A stretch of DNA of 64,000 nt from Sialis fuliginosa. Its lineage: Eukaryota; Arthropoda; Insecta; Megaloptera; Sialidae. The stretch spans positions 8,060,001 to 8,124,000 of the forward strand of contig OY540810.1 of NCBI GenBank assembly GCA_961205875.1, in the 5' to 3' direction. Each line of letters opens with the position of its first letter. Positions within the stretch are counted from its first letter, which is position 1. The translations under genes were made by a program, and so were the position numbers. Below, piece after piece: positions 23,676 to 36,200 of this stretch. The notes under the pieces were generated by a model. It had not been told where the DNA came from and did no database searches. It worked only from the letters and a program-made list of their open reading frames with translations.

Positions 23676-24255
23676 ATGATCGCCACTGAGAACGAACTTG
23701 GTCGAAGAAGGTCGACATTCTATGTCCCTTTGATCGACGCAGAAGGCAAAGCTGTAGAGCCGAATAACTCGAGTCTTACACGTAAAATAGCAGCTCCGAA
23801 GAGGATATTCAGTTTGATCCCTAAATCTAACAGCCACAACAACATAAGTCTGTCGAGTAATTTAAAATGCCATGTATCTTTATCCCAGACATCACTGAAC
23901 GGAAGAAGCCTTACTACTACGACGTCAAGCAGTTCTGTGAGTTTCCAAGAAGTTGATGAGTCGAAAGCAAAATCTGTGACTCTACCATTGAATAGTACGA
24001 GTAGACTGTCTCTTGGGTCGGATAGTAGTAAAACAGTGGTTCCGAAGAAGTTAGTGTTCAGGAGTGCAGAAAAACAGGGCCGAATTGGGTTTAATTTAAT
24101 TAGAAGGAGTCAGTCGTCGAAGCTGTCGAGGAGTTCGTCTTTCCTCAAGACATTTACAGCAAGGTGTACGGAACCGAAGAATGTTGACGTTTGTAATCCG
24201 GACTCGAAAACTCCGGAGAAAATTGCAGATGGAGAAGATGCCGGTGTACAGTCTG
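23676..24255 (+). CDS. raskol: RasGAP coding exon 1 (N-terminal region)
   Basis: Encodes residues 1-193 plus one base: [19 protein letters not shown] onward, rich in Ser/Thr and Arg/Lys ([16 protein letters not shown]), with no domain. The frame could be read from a GTG at 23658, but ATG 23676 is the natural start. Ends CAGTCTG before GTATAT; the alternative reading continues only two codons to a stop, supporting splicing here. Phase 1 fits the AT that opens exon 2. Probably an isoform-specific N-terminus, so lower certainty than the other exons. Confidence 0.8.
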
Positions 24256-27200
24256 GTATATAATTACTTTTTATTTTATTTATTAGTCTTCGGAAACAAT
24301 TAATTGTAACATGTAATCTATATAAATTGCGGATATTATTTAATAATTATATTTTGTAGGTATAAAAAACTTATTTACCTATTAGATATTTTTTATGATT
24401 TGCAATTATAAATATGCTATAACTAAAATGTACAATAATTACGATCACATTACAATTTTTATTGATTATCAACCTTAATTTCATTGCATATTATACCTTG
24501 TAAAATGTGTTATTTATGGTAATATAATTTGAAATAAACGTTACCGTAATTAATAGTTAGCGCCTTGTTTTGATTTTTTAATGCTGTCAATTATTTAATT
24601 TCATCTCGATTATCAGTAGCCAGGAAAGATATAAAAATGAATCATATAAAATAATTTATTTGATTAAATATACGAGCAGTAAAATTCAAGTAGAATTTAT
24701 CAATAAGTTATGTAATAAATATAATATCTTCGTTTACTTTTAATATTCATTTTCATAAATGTTAATTTACATATGCTTAGGAAAATAAACTTTTATTATT
24801 AATAAAAAAAATATGGTAGTGTTATTATTAATAGCGGAAATGGTATTAATAATAATATAATGTATTGTATAGTTTTTTTTATATCTGCAATTTTTACAAG
24901 ATATGCTACTTCCGGAGTATTCAATCTTTATTTAAACTTCAATAGCAGAGGTCCACAAAAAAGGTATTATACTCTTAACTGGACTGTATTCTTACGTATT
25001 TTTGGATACTGAAAACGAATTTGACAATACTTACCAATTTTTTTTTGTTATCGTCAAAAAATTTAGGTATACCAATTTTGAAATCCTCCGCGAGCAATGA
25101 TACTTTTTTTGGCCAAATCTAATGAATGACTTTTGTATACCAGATTTTTTTCTTCAATTTGCTTTTTTTTCTATCGTTGTACGGCCATTTTTAACAATGT
25201 TATTTGTGATCAAAGCAAAAACAACACTTTTAACTTTGGACGCCTATAACTAGGGAACAAATGATCGTAAAAGAATGATAAGGGCAGATTTGGAAAGCCG
25301 AAAGTATTTTCATCATAAATCGGTAAAAAATGGTATTACAGTGATACAAAAAAGCAAATGAAAAAAAAAGTCTGAACTACCAAAGTCATTTATTAAATTT
25401 GATCAAAATTGATATAAAACTATTTTTGACGATAGCAAAAAAATAAAATTTGGAATAAGCGAGATTTTTTGTTTTAAAATTCGTTTTCAGTGCCCAAAAA
25501 TAGTCCGGTTAATTTTTAAATTAATAAAATTATATCACAAAGACGTAACTTATACTTAGAAACTTAGAAGTCAAAAATAACCACTCAAAATCATTACATG
25601 TATCATTTAAAAATAATCCCACCAATCTCTTATTATTAGTTACTCATAATAATTACTACGTATGGCGTTTATTCAATTAAATATCTGATAAAAAACATTA
25701 GTGAAAGTTCGGAAGCACTTAGATTAGATAATATAAATAAACCATAATAATATGTTGTATATTAAATTACAATTCATTTTTATGTTTAAAACAATGCATG
25801 TTAAATATACACACAAACAGATGTGCGTAAATTGGAACAATGACTGAGCGTGTAAGAAAAAAATATTACTACTGAATGTAATTATGCTGTATATCAGCGG
25901 TTCTTAAACTTATATGGTCTAGTGACCCCCTTTTGAATAATTATTTTTCAAGGAACTTCTCCTCCGAATAGAAAAACAAAAAGGGTTGTTAGATACTAAT
26001 AAATCACTGGTAAATAGAAATAAATTTTCTTAGTGGATTTTTTTTATATTAAAAAAAATATATATAGGTAGTTTGTTTTTCAACTTTGCTTACAAAAAAA
26101 CTTCCTGTAGAAGACGAAATCAACTAATTTGGTATACGTTAGTTTTACATCAACCAGGACTCGATCCCCAAATGTCATTCCGAAATTCGAATTTTTTTTG
26201 TTCATCTATCCTGGGACATACTATACTGTACCTATATCATTTTTCAAGAAAAAATATTGAGTAAATAAAAAGATGCATTACGAGATTGTTTAAACGTTTG
26301 ATTCATAAAACATATATTTAACTTGCATATGTAATATTGCAAAACGTAAATTAGGTCATACAAATCAGTTTTAAGAAAAAATAGTAAATTGACTCATTGT
26401 AATCTTATTTAAGAAAGTGAAATAATGATTTTTCCTTAAAAATGAATAACTATGTATGTTTTTAATGATTAATGTTAAAGTTGTTATTTAATAAAATGTT
26501 ACGTCCCTTTAAAAACAATAACTTGTGGTTGGGAGAGGGGGGGGGGGGGAGTAAAAATTTATGTACTAAATTAAATTTTAAATTCACTTTAAAATGAAAA
26601 ATATCCTTTGACTTTCAAAAAAACAATAATACCTGGAAAGAAAATATATCACTTGTAATTTATGGGACAATAAAATGTATGATTTTTTTTATTATTGCTG
26701 TGATTTATGAGATAATTTTGTCTGCGTACTTTTGGAACAATAAAATGTTGACCGACTTCCGTAAATATTTAGATAAAAATGTTACTGTTATCTTCTTTAA
26801 AGATAAAATGTCAATACATTTAATGGTTAAAAAAAATGCCATATGAACTTTTAAATTAATAAAATAAATAATTTAAAAATCTGAACGAGCGTCTATTAAT
26901 TACGAAATTTTCGATGAATTATTATTATAAAAACAAGTATTTGGCTAAATATATGAAAACAGTTGAAACTGGTTTCAATTAACGTATTTTAAAATAAATA
27001 ATTACAAAAAACGTAACTGTCGATTTAGACCCCCCCCCCCTCACAATTCGTATGGTTTTACGGACCCCAAGCCCATGAAAGCCTTATGTTATTAATAGAC
27101 ACTCCATTAACAAATTCCAAGTATTAACGTAATATAGTTTTCGTTATAATAAAATTTATAAAACAAAATATTTTAATAAATACAATTTTTACAATGTATT

Positions 27201-30200
27201 GATCTAGACTAGCACTTCAGACTGCAAGCTAGGCACCTTATCATCTGCAAAAGATATAACATTTTTATCTTATCTATAACTTCTATACTACATACACAGA
27301 CACACACCCGTCGACAAACAGGTTGTTTTTAAAAATAGTCCACATAATGAGCAAGTTTTTATTGATGAACTACTTCACCAAGTTTTTATTGATGAACTAC
27401 TTCACCGAGATCAGAACTTTATACGCAATATCTATACAGAAACCGGGCCTTGTAGCGATTTCAAGAATAAATAACTCATGCCTTCGAAATGATTTTGTAA
27501 TTTTAATGAGATTAGACATTGATGAATCAATAGGTAAAAAATTTCTATTTGTCACCATTCATTAATTCATTTAATATTTGGTTTGGATAATATATAGATA
27601 TCTTTTTCAGAGGCGCATACTTTTGGGCCCTCTAATTTTATCCGGAGGGGGAGGGGTATACATAATTAAACGTATTTGTATCATTAATCATTACATTACA
27701 TACATATTATACTGCATGCATTTATAATTATTATGAAGTATTAATCGATAATTATAAAGTATTAGTCAAAATTCGATTTTTTATTTACCAACAATTCGAG
27801 TGAGGGGAGTACGTGTAAGATTGAAATCACGAGTTTATTTTATTTTAATACACTTGCCATATCACGATGTAACTTAATTTTGTATACTATTTATTATTTA
27901 AAATATCAAGGTAAATTTAAAATAAGATATTTTAAAGTTCAGAAACAGATCCTTAAAAAAATATGTTCTTATTAAAGAGTTTATTTTTCGAAAGAAAAAC
28001 TTCGTAATTCGTTCTATTTTGAATTCAACAATTTTTCCTCTATCTTCAATAACGTGGAAAATATGCTAAAAAATGCGGAAAAACGTAAAAATTCGCTTGG
28101 AAAACCGGGAATAGTCAGGGAAATTTATTTCAAAGAATTTTTGTTTTTTATACATATATACAAAATCGTAAATATCTCGGCTCCAATACGAGATAGGGGG
28201 TTGTTCCCCCTCTCCCCTTAAAACCCACTCCCACCGGATCGAATGAAACTAATGACAACCCTCCGTACTTGACAGGGAATGAAATATTAAAAAAAAATTA
28301 TTCATTTCCTATACAAAATCGTAAATACCTCGGATCTTACAAGGGCAACTCTTCAACTTGTTGTTTCCGATTTTCTTTATATTGAAATATGTTGTAGAGG
28401 GAGGTTCCCTGATAACACCTATACCTGGTTTTGGGCGTAGACGGGTAATAGTTTAGAAGATATGACCCAAAATATTTTTTAATGCTGCATATATACCTAT
28501 TTGTTTAAACTATAAACACAAGCGTCTGTTGGCCCAGCGGTAATGATAACAGATCGATAATCGATGGGTCCGTGGTTCGATTCCGTGTTTATTATTATAC
28601 TCTTTAATTTTAATTTTAATTTTTAATTGCAAACAGTGACTTTTTAAAAATATATTATTCTTCTGTAAAATATCTTACGAATTTATTTGTTTTTTAATGT
28701 TTATTTTATCAAAATGTGCAAATGTACACAATTTTGTTGGTAAACAATTCAATATTGTAAAAATTGTAAAAGTTTATTTATGAACGGTTGTACACTAGGA
28801 AAATTTTATAAAAGATTGAAATTTAACACAGTTAACTACATTTATACAAGTCTTGAGGCTACCGCGGTGATCTTGATATGGATCTTGGGTTTTTGGTGTA
28901 AGCTGCGTCTTCATTTAAATTAATAATTATTAATTTAAATTATTATTATTGTTAATAATAATAATTAATTTAAATTATTATTATTATTAATTATTAAAAA
29001 TTATTAATTTAAATGTAGTAACTGGATCTTGGTTTCTGGGTGTAAACCGCGTCAATCTTTTATAAAATTTTCCTAGTGTACAACCTTTCATAAATAAACT
29101 TTTACAATTTTTACAATATTGAATTGTTTACCAACAAAATTGTGTACATTTGCACATTTTGATAAAATAAACATTGAAAACAAATAAATTCGTAAGATAT
29201 TTTACAGAAGAACAATATATTTTAAAAAAGTCACTGTTTGCAATTAAAAATTAAAATTAAAATTAAAGAGTATAAACACTGGGAATCGAACCACGGACCC
29301 ATCGATTATCGATCTGTTATCATTACCGATGGGCCAACAGACGCTTGTGTTTATAGTTTAAACAAATAGGTATATATGCAGCATTAAAAAATATTTTGGG
29401 TCATATCTTCTAAACTATTACCCGTCTACGCCCAAAACCGGGTATAGGTGTTATCAGGGGACCTCCCTCTACAACATATTTCAATATAAAGAAAATCGGA
29501 AACAACAAGTTGAAGAGTTGCCCTTGTTAGTTAAAAATAAAAAGTGGTACAAAATTCTCAAAACATCATTCAATTCTTTACATAAAAATATACCTTAAAA
29601 CCGCTGTAAGAAATATCCTATCTACTTTAAAAAAAAAAAAAAAAAAATTATAGCGAAATAAAGAAAATCAGAATTTTAATTACGTGCATTATTTTAAATA
29701 TTTTAAACTCTTTCCTCCCAACAAACCTTTGATCTCATTTAACCGAATCTGCATCTCTTAATATACAGAGATCCCTATGTTGAGAATGACTATGTGGACA
29801 CCCTATTGACAGGGACGTATTTACGTAAAGACGATAAGGGCACTTATCCAGAGTAGCAAATTTAAGTTTTTTGATCAACGCTTAAAATATTAAAATAATC
29901 AAAATTATTTTGGTTTTATTATACTTTTTTTGACCATTGACTAAAACAATCGAAAATATTTTTAGGACCGACAAATCGTCTTTGCAGGATTTACAAACAC
30001 GTTAATGTCCATTGTATAGGTATTAGGTATATTAAATAAAAGAAACTGCCTTGTTTATAGTTTATAGGTACATTACATACATAACATAATTAATGAGTTC
30101 TTTAACAACAACTATTATTTTGCCATACACATACATAATTTAATTACATACACAATTTCCTTTCTAGATTGATCTTGACTTTCAAATATAATATTTCGAT

Positions 30201-33200
30201 ACCTGCAGCTTTGTCTAAAAACTTCCTTATTTATATGCTATACGTTTCATATGTGATTATATTTCATATATGTACGTGCTTAAGAAGTTAGATCATATCA
30301 ATAAGTATAGTACGTAGTTACGGAATGACATAAATAAAAACTTTTTAATCAATTTGTACAATAATACATACAAATAGTGTATTAAGGGGAGTGCCTTAAC
30401 AAACTAGCCTTTCATATGTGTGTTATTATTATTATACAAGGGTATGGTTATAATTTCATGTCAAGGTTTTTTGGCTATGTACTAAATTTTAATACAACAA
30501 TGGTTTTAATACTTTACGTGTGTGTAACCTATGCTTTAGTTAATTAACGAAAAATAAAATATGAAAGTTTAAAAACCTAAACATATTCGAGAATATTTTA
30601 AAATAGTGCTGTTAATATTTTTTAAGTTTATTCAAAACTTTTGTACACCATAGAATGGATAGTAGCTTTAAATTATTATAAATGTATTACTACTGCTCTA
30701 AAATCATAATGATTTGGTACCTAGCAGATAGTATATGCTTTGATGCTTTTAGGTTTGAGGAGAATCTTTATAATATCGGACATGAATGATTCTGATTATA
30801 TTATTATACAGAATGATTCATTTAATTAAATTGCTTCAAGCTAATATTTCAAAAAAACAAAGCAGAATAGAAATAAATGTTTCGGACAAAAGTTGAAGGA
30901 TTTAAAAGGGCGTATCAGATGACGTTTTCAAAATTATTTTTTGTGGAGGTCATCTTCGTTTGTTTTTTTTTAATAAGGACCTCTATTTTTTTATTACAGA
31001 ATCGTTGAAAAAAAAATTATTATATTTTGTGTTTAATTGAACCACGAAATAATTGCAATTATATTTTCTAATTAATATTTGTATTATTTTGTATTTTGTA
31101 AAAATAATTAAAACATGATTGCAAGAACGTGTAAATTAATTAGAAAGAAAAAAAATGATTCCTTCTGAATTGGAAGGGTCTGGATTCCCAAAAAAGAACA
31201 CACAACTTCAAACGAAGACCTTTCGAATGAAACCTAGTTTGTCTAATTAAGGGCACGTAATCTAGGCTATATAGTTATCCCAATAATTAAATAAAACATT
31301 CTTTTTTTATATTAATATTCTTATTTTATGTAGAAACCTTAAAAACATAATTAAAAAATAAACAAATTAAATACAGTTTTTAATTAACCAATGACGAAAG
31401 AAACATTATTGATAAAAAATACACACTATCTACATAATAAGTTTTTTTTGTTTGTTGAATAAAGAAACACATTACTGTCAACGTATACGATCTACAAGAC
31501 AGAAGAGTGATTATATATTTAAGACACCGCGTTGAAAAATGACAAGAAAAAAAGCACAATGACGTCACCGGCAGTTCCGCTTCAACAATGATTCATCAAA
31601 CGATACAGTTTATACTTCCTATTCGCACACAACATCATTCTGATAACTTCATCTCACTCGTTTGAACTTTTGATGAATCCGAATAAACCTATTCATGCAT
31701 TTTTAACAAATAACAGTTATAAAGAGAGTGTTACTATTAATTTCTGTGATGTTTAATTTACATTTTATCCGGATAATTAAATGCCCGTTAATAAGAATAT
31801 TGTGTTTTAAATACAAAGCAAGAATTTGATAAAAGTCACAGCAGATGCGGTTGGTAAACTAAGAATCTGTAGTCGTTAAGAGTTGATTCACCTTTTGGGC
31901 GCTTAGATATGTATCTCCCGTATATGGATACAATTTTACTATTGTTAAAATTACATTATGTAGAAGATATTGGGTGCGTTCCGAAATCTAAAAAATTGTC
32001 CACACACTCACAATAATATTCTACAATATTATTGAGCATGTGTGGGTTCTATTGAAGGGTTGTACAATATATTATGTCAATCAAACGTACAAATACAGTT
32101 ACTTGATACCACAACAAATAACCGACACCCAACATAAACTTGTAAAAGAAACAGTTGAGTGTAGTAACATGAGCTACATTTTATATTCAAATTTTGCCAA
32201 CCTTATTAAAATTATTATAAAAGAAATTTATGATTTCAGAACGCATCCATTATAGATCCTTACAATGATATTTGCATGGGCTATATTGATGTCTGTATAA
32301 GACGCATCCATATCACCTTATATTACTAAACGTGATTCAAATGCGTTGAAACAGCTTCCGGTTAATGAATAGGAGTTGAACAAAAAGGGATTATGTAAAT
32401 ATAAACTTCTAAATACACGTGTACGGGGTTTAACTGTACAAAAAACATTTTCTGGTATGTTAATATTCGTGACTACCTGCACTGAAAACCGTTTAAAATT
32501 TTTGTTCAAAAATAATGTATTACCCATAACTTTTAGTACTAACAACTTTTAGTAAAAGTCAAATATAGGTATAAAATATTGTGCATAGGTATACTTACTA
32601 CCTAAATAACACTTGAAGGCGTATATTATAGATTAAACAGTGCAAATGTTTTTAAAAAAATTTGTGTACTTGTACATCTATTTAAAATCGGGAATATTTT
32701 CAACCTATTACTACAAAAATGATATAAATATAGTAGAACAAATTATATAAACAGATCCAGGGTTATTGGCCGATCAGTTGAAAAAATAGTGTGCCGCCCT
32801 TAGTAGTTTGACTTGAAATACTTAATAGGTTAGGTTTTGATTATTATTCTTATTGGTAAAAATTTCACATATATAATAAACGCTCTGTGCCCGCCCCTGG
32901 GTTTTGCCGCACAGGTACGGGATACTTTTTGCATCCCCCACCAGAAACGATCCTGAGTAGGCCCATCCTAACCAGTAGGCTAATAGTGTTGCAGCACAAT
33001 TACATTTTTTTGTAATTTCTTAAATTTTACTCAAAATTAATTTTTATTGTATAAAAAATTAAAACTGATAAATAATGAGAATCTACCTTATATTGTTAAC
33101 CTCCAGTGGTGTAATTAGAATATTTTTTTAAATACGCATATAAATATATATATATATATATAATATGATAGTAGTGACGTTAAATAAAAATAAAAACAAA

Positions 33201-36200
33201 CTTGTTTGTTTAAACGTCAAAATTAAATATTTGCATTATATTTTGCATTATATTTATTGTATTTAATTGTTACTTATTATATTTTAGCCTGACGATGATT
33301 CTGTGAATCGAAAGCTTGCGGTTTCCTCTTCTTTAATAAATTTTGACGTTTAAACAAACAAGTTTGTTTTTATATATATATATATATTTCATAGATAAAA
33401 AAATTAAACCAACTAGCCCTTCGTTACTTACACCACTGCAGTGAGGGGGAGGTTAACCCTCCACTGCTTATGCCACTGTTAGCCCAGGGCGCTTAAGAGT
33501 CTTAGAACGCCCCTGACTTAAATAAATGTTTAATATATCTATTTTCTCAGACTTGTTAATCAATAGAAACTGTAATTTTTACATGCGTTTGCATAATAAC
33601 ATCTAAATTGCCATGCAAATTTTAAGAATTTTGTAACTTACATTAAATAGTGAAAGTGAAATTTATACTTATCAAAAAAAAAATACAGTTACCTAAAAGA
33701 CACAAATATGTTTGATTAAAAAAAATATATTGAATATTTAAATATAAAATATATATAATAATATATAAGACTTAGTGTCTGACTCATCCACCCCATACCT
33801 GGAAACGTGAAATTTTAGGGGTGAGTTTCTTTTATGACGTAAGAAGAGATTTTCCAAAATTCAATCTCTAAAGAGAGGAAAAACTTGTTTTATTTCAATA
33901 ACCATTATAAAGACTGAATTTCAGGCAAAATATTCTTCTGTCAAAATAAAAATACACGTGTATCACGAATATTCAAAGTTCAACCCTAATAGGGGGGGGG
34001 GGGGGTAAACATTGTTCCAGACTAAAAGTACAAATGATGTTACATTTTATTAATTATATTAATGTTCATAAAAAACGAATAGATGCGGGCGATAGTCACT
34101 AGTCTTATGAATGATATTATAGTTCTTACTGCTATAGGTACTTATTTCTATATAGAATAAATATTTTAAAAAATAATATCGAATCAATTTGAAAATAAGA
34201 ATGTGTTTATGTTTATATTTACATTTAAACAATTGTTCGATAGGTAAAATATATTAAATTTTATAAACAGCTTTGCAACTAAATTTTAAAGCTGAATAGA
34301 ATTTATTTTGCACAAAAAATGGACTATATAAAAAATAATATAAATTAACTTTTCGCTTCAGTACATCTTAAAATTATTATTCATAAAAAATAAAAATCAT
34401 AGTTTTTACAATTTTTTCAAAATAATTAATTCACTTTTGGATATTCAAAAATACTAAATATTCTCTCGAATATTTACTAACAGAAAATTAAGATGAAACA
34501 TTTGAAGTGATGACGAAAATTAAAAGTAAAATGTAAAATCATTGATTTCTATTTATTAATAACTCACTTAACCATTACCCTTCGTGGTTAAATATTATTA
34601 AATTATGCAGTTGAAAGATTTCACTTTGAACTGCTATATTTGTAAAAGTTATTTTTAGCTAATTATTTTAAACGGATGTTTTCTATTATAAACTTTTGCA
34701 AACATAATACGAGTTTGTGTATTTTTAAAGGTAATGTTACGAACTACGAAGTATCCATTATATTTTGTGTTATGGGGTCTACTTCTTAATATAATCCACC
34801 TTTTTAGCTTAAAATGACTTGCAATACTATAATAGAAAGATTGGAAGTGTGTTCTTATCTTAAATATTATACTTATCACAAACAGAAATAGTGTTTTCTA
34901 TTACTTAACTGATATTGGATTATATTTACGTGAATTGGAATTTGTATTTTATTGTTTCGTTCTAAACATAGGGGTCGTTTGCAGGGTGGGGGGTGACAGA
35001 AACAATTTTCACTATAATTTTGTGATTTAAGCAAAATAGTTCAAGTGAATGAATGGGTTTTAAAACATTTGAAAAACATATTTTACAATATAAAGGAAAC
35101 GTTTGACATATTTTTAGCAAAATACTGACGCAGGGTGTCCACTTTCTGGAAAGTCAGGGAAGCCTAAAATGGTCAGGGAAAGTCAGGGAATTTCTTTAAA
35201 ATTCTGAAAAGTCAGGAAATTCATTATTTTTTTTTTTTGGAAAGTCAAGGAATTTATTATAACTAAGAAGTCAATGAAGAAGAAAATTTGTTTGATAATT
35301 TTGATAGTAACTTAGAGGCAACTTGTCTTTTCTATCTCATCGTAAATGTTTTTTTGACGCCAATGAACTAAAACATGGTGTCAGAAATAATATACCCATT
35401 TTAATATATTGTTACTTATATTTTCACGATTATAAATATTAAAAAAATAATAAACAGGTTTATTACAAAAAAATTATACTTCATATGACAGATTAATTAA
35501 ATGTCAATGTATATTTAATAACAATTACTTCTTTATCAAGAACAAAGGCAAGTACTAGAATCTGGATTATCTAGACTCAATAATGTATAAAGAAAATGAT
35601 AAATTCTGTCTCGAGGGCATATATGGCATTTAAAGTGTTTATACACATAGTTTTTAATTAAAACACACGTGGAACATATTTTACGGAAACTGTAACTATA
35701 TATTATTAATTATTGACTCCGTCGTTATAATTTTACTTTTTATCTTGGACGTGTGTGTGAAAATGAATTATATAATGTTTTTTAGTCTATGAACAATAAG
35801 GTCGCGGTACGGTGCATTATGTAAATAATATTAAGATTTGTGATTGTAGTTTGCAGGGACGAACTTACTACCAACCAAAGGAAATACTTTTACTTATAAT
35901 ATAAATTTTAAGTTTTAATTAATTTTTTTTATGATGGCGACACCCATTTTTATATTTTTATTATAAAATACGAGCTCTACTTCTGAGTGCTTCGCACCTG
36001 AACCATGGTATTTTAGTTTAATAAAAAATAAATGACAGATTTATGTTATTATGTTTATGTTTTGTTGTGCAGCTAACTTCAGGCGTTACATGACAGACAA
36101 CTATAGAAAACAAATTAATGTTTGTAAAAAATTAAACACCTACATTACCTAATAATTTTCATAGTTTAAAAAGGAGTCAAATACAAATCGGGCTTCACAC

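Larger units (their letters stand above)
28340..29526. mobile_element. 1.19-kb palindromic element with TTA target duplication
   Basis: Two arms (28340 to about 28820, and about 29054-29526) are inverted copies about 470-480 bp long with few mismatches. Ends are CAAGGGCAACTCTTCAACTT and its complement, flanked by TTA on each side (28337-28339, 29527-29529). Each arm contains a tRNA-like A/B box pair pointing inward. The 230-bp centre holds GATCTTGATATGGATCTTGG and TTTCTGGGTGTAAACC words (shared with 17781-17955) split by an AT-only palindromic microsatellite (about 28910-29010). No coding frame. A 3-bp duplication fits PIF/Harbinger-like or Academ-like elements; the superfamily is open. Confidence 0.8.

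Noticed and set aside
28522-28592. A functional tRNA gene
   Set aside because: A and B boxes are good, but the acceptor stem does not close and the other stems are weak; the same sequence occurs inverted in the other arm of a repeat. Called a tRNA-like head instead.
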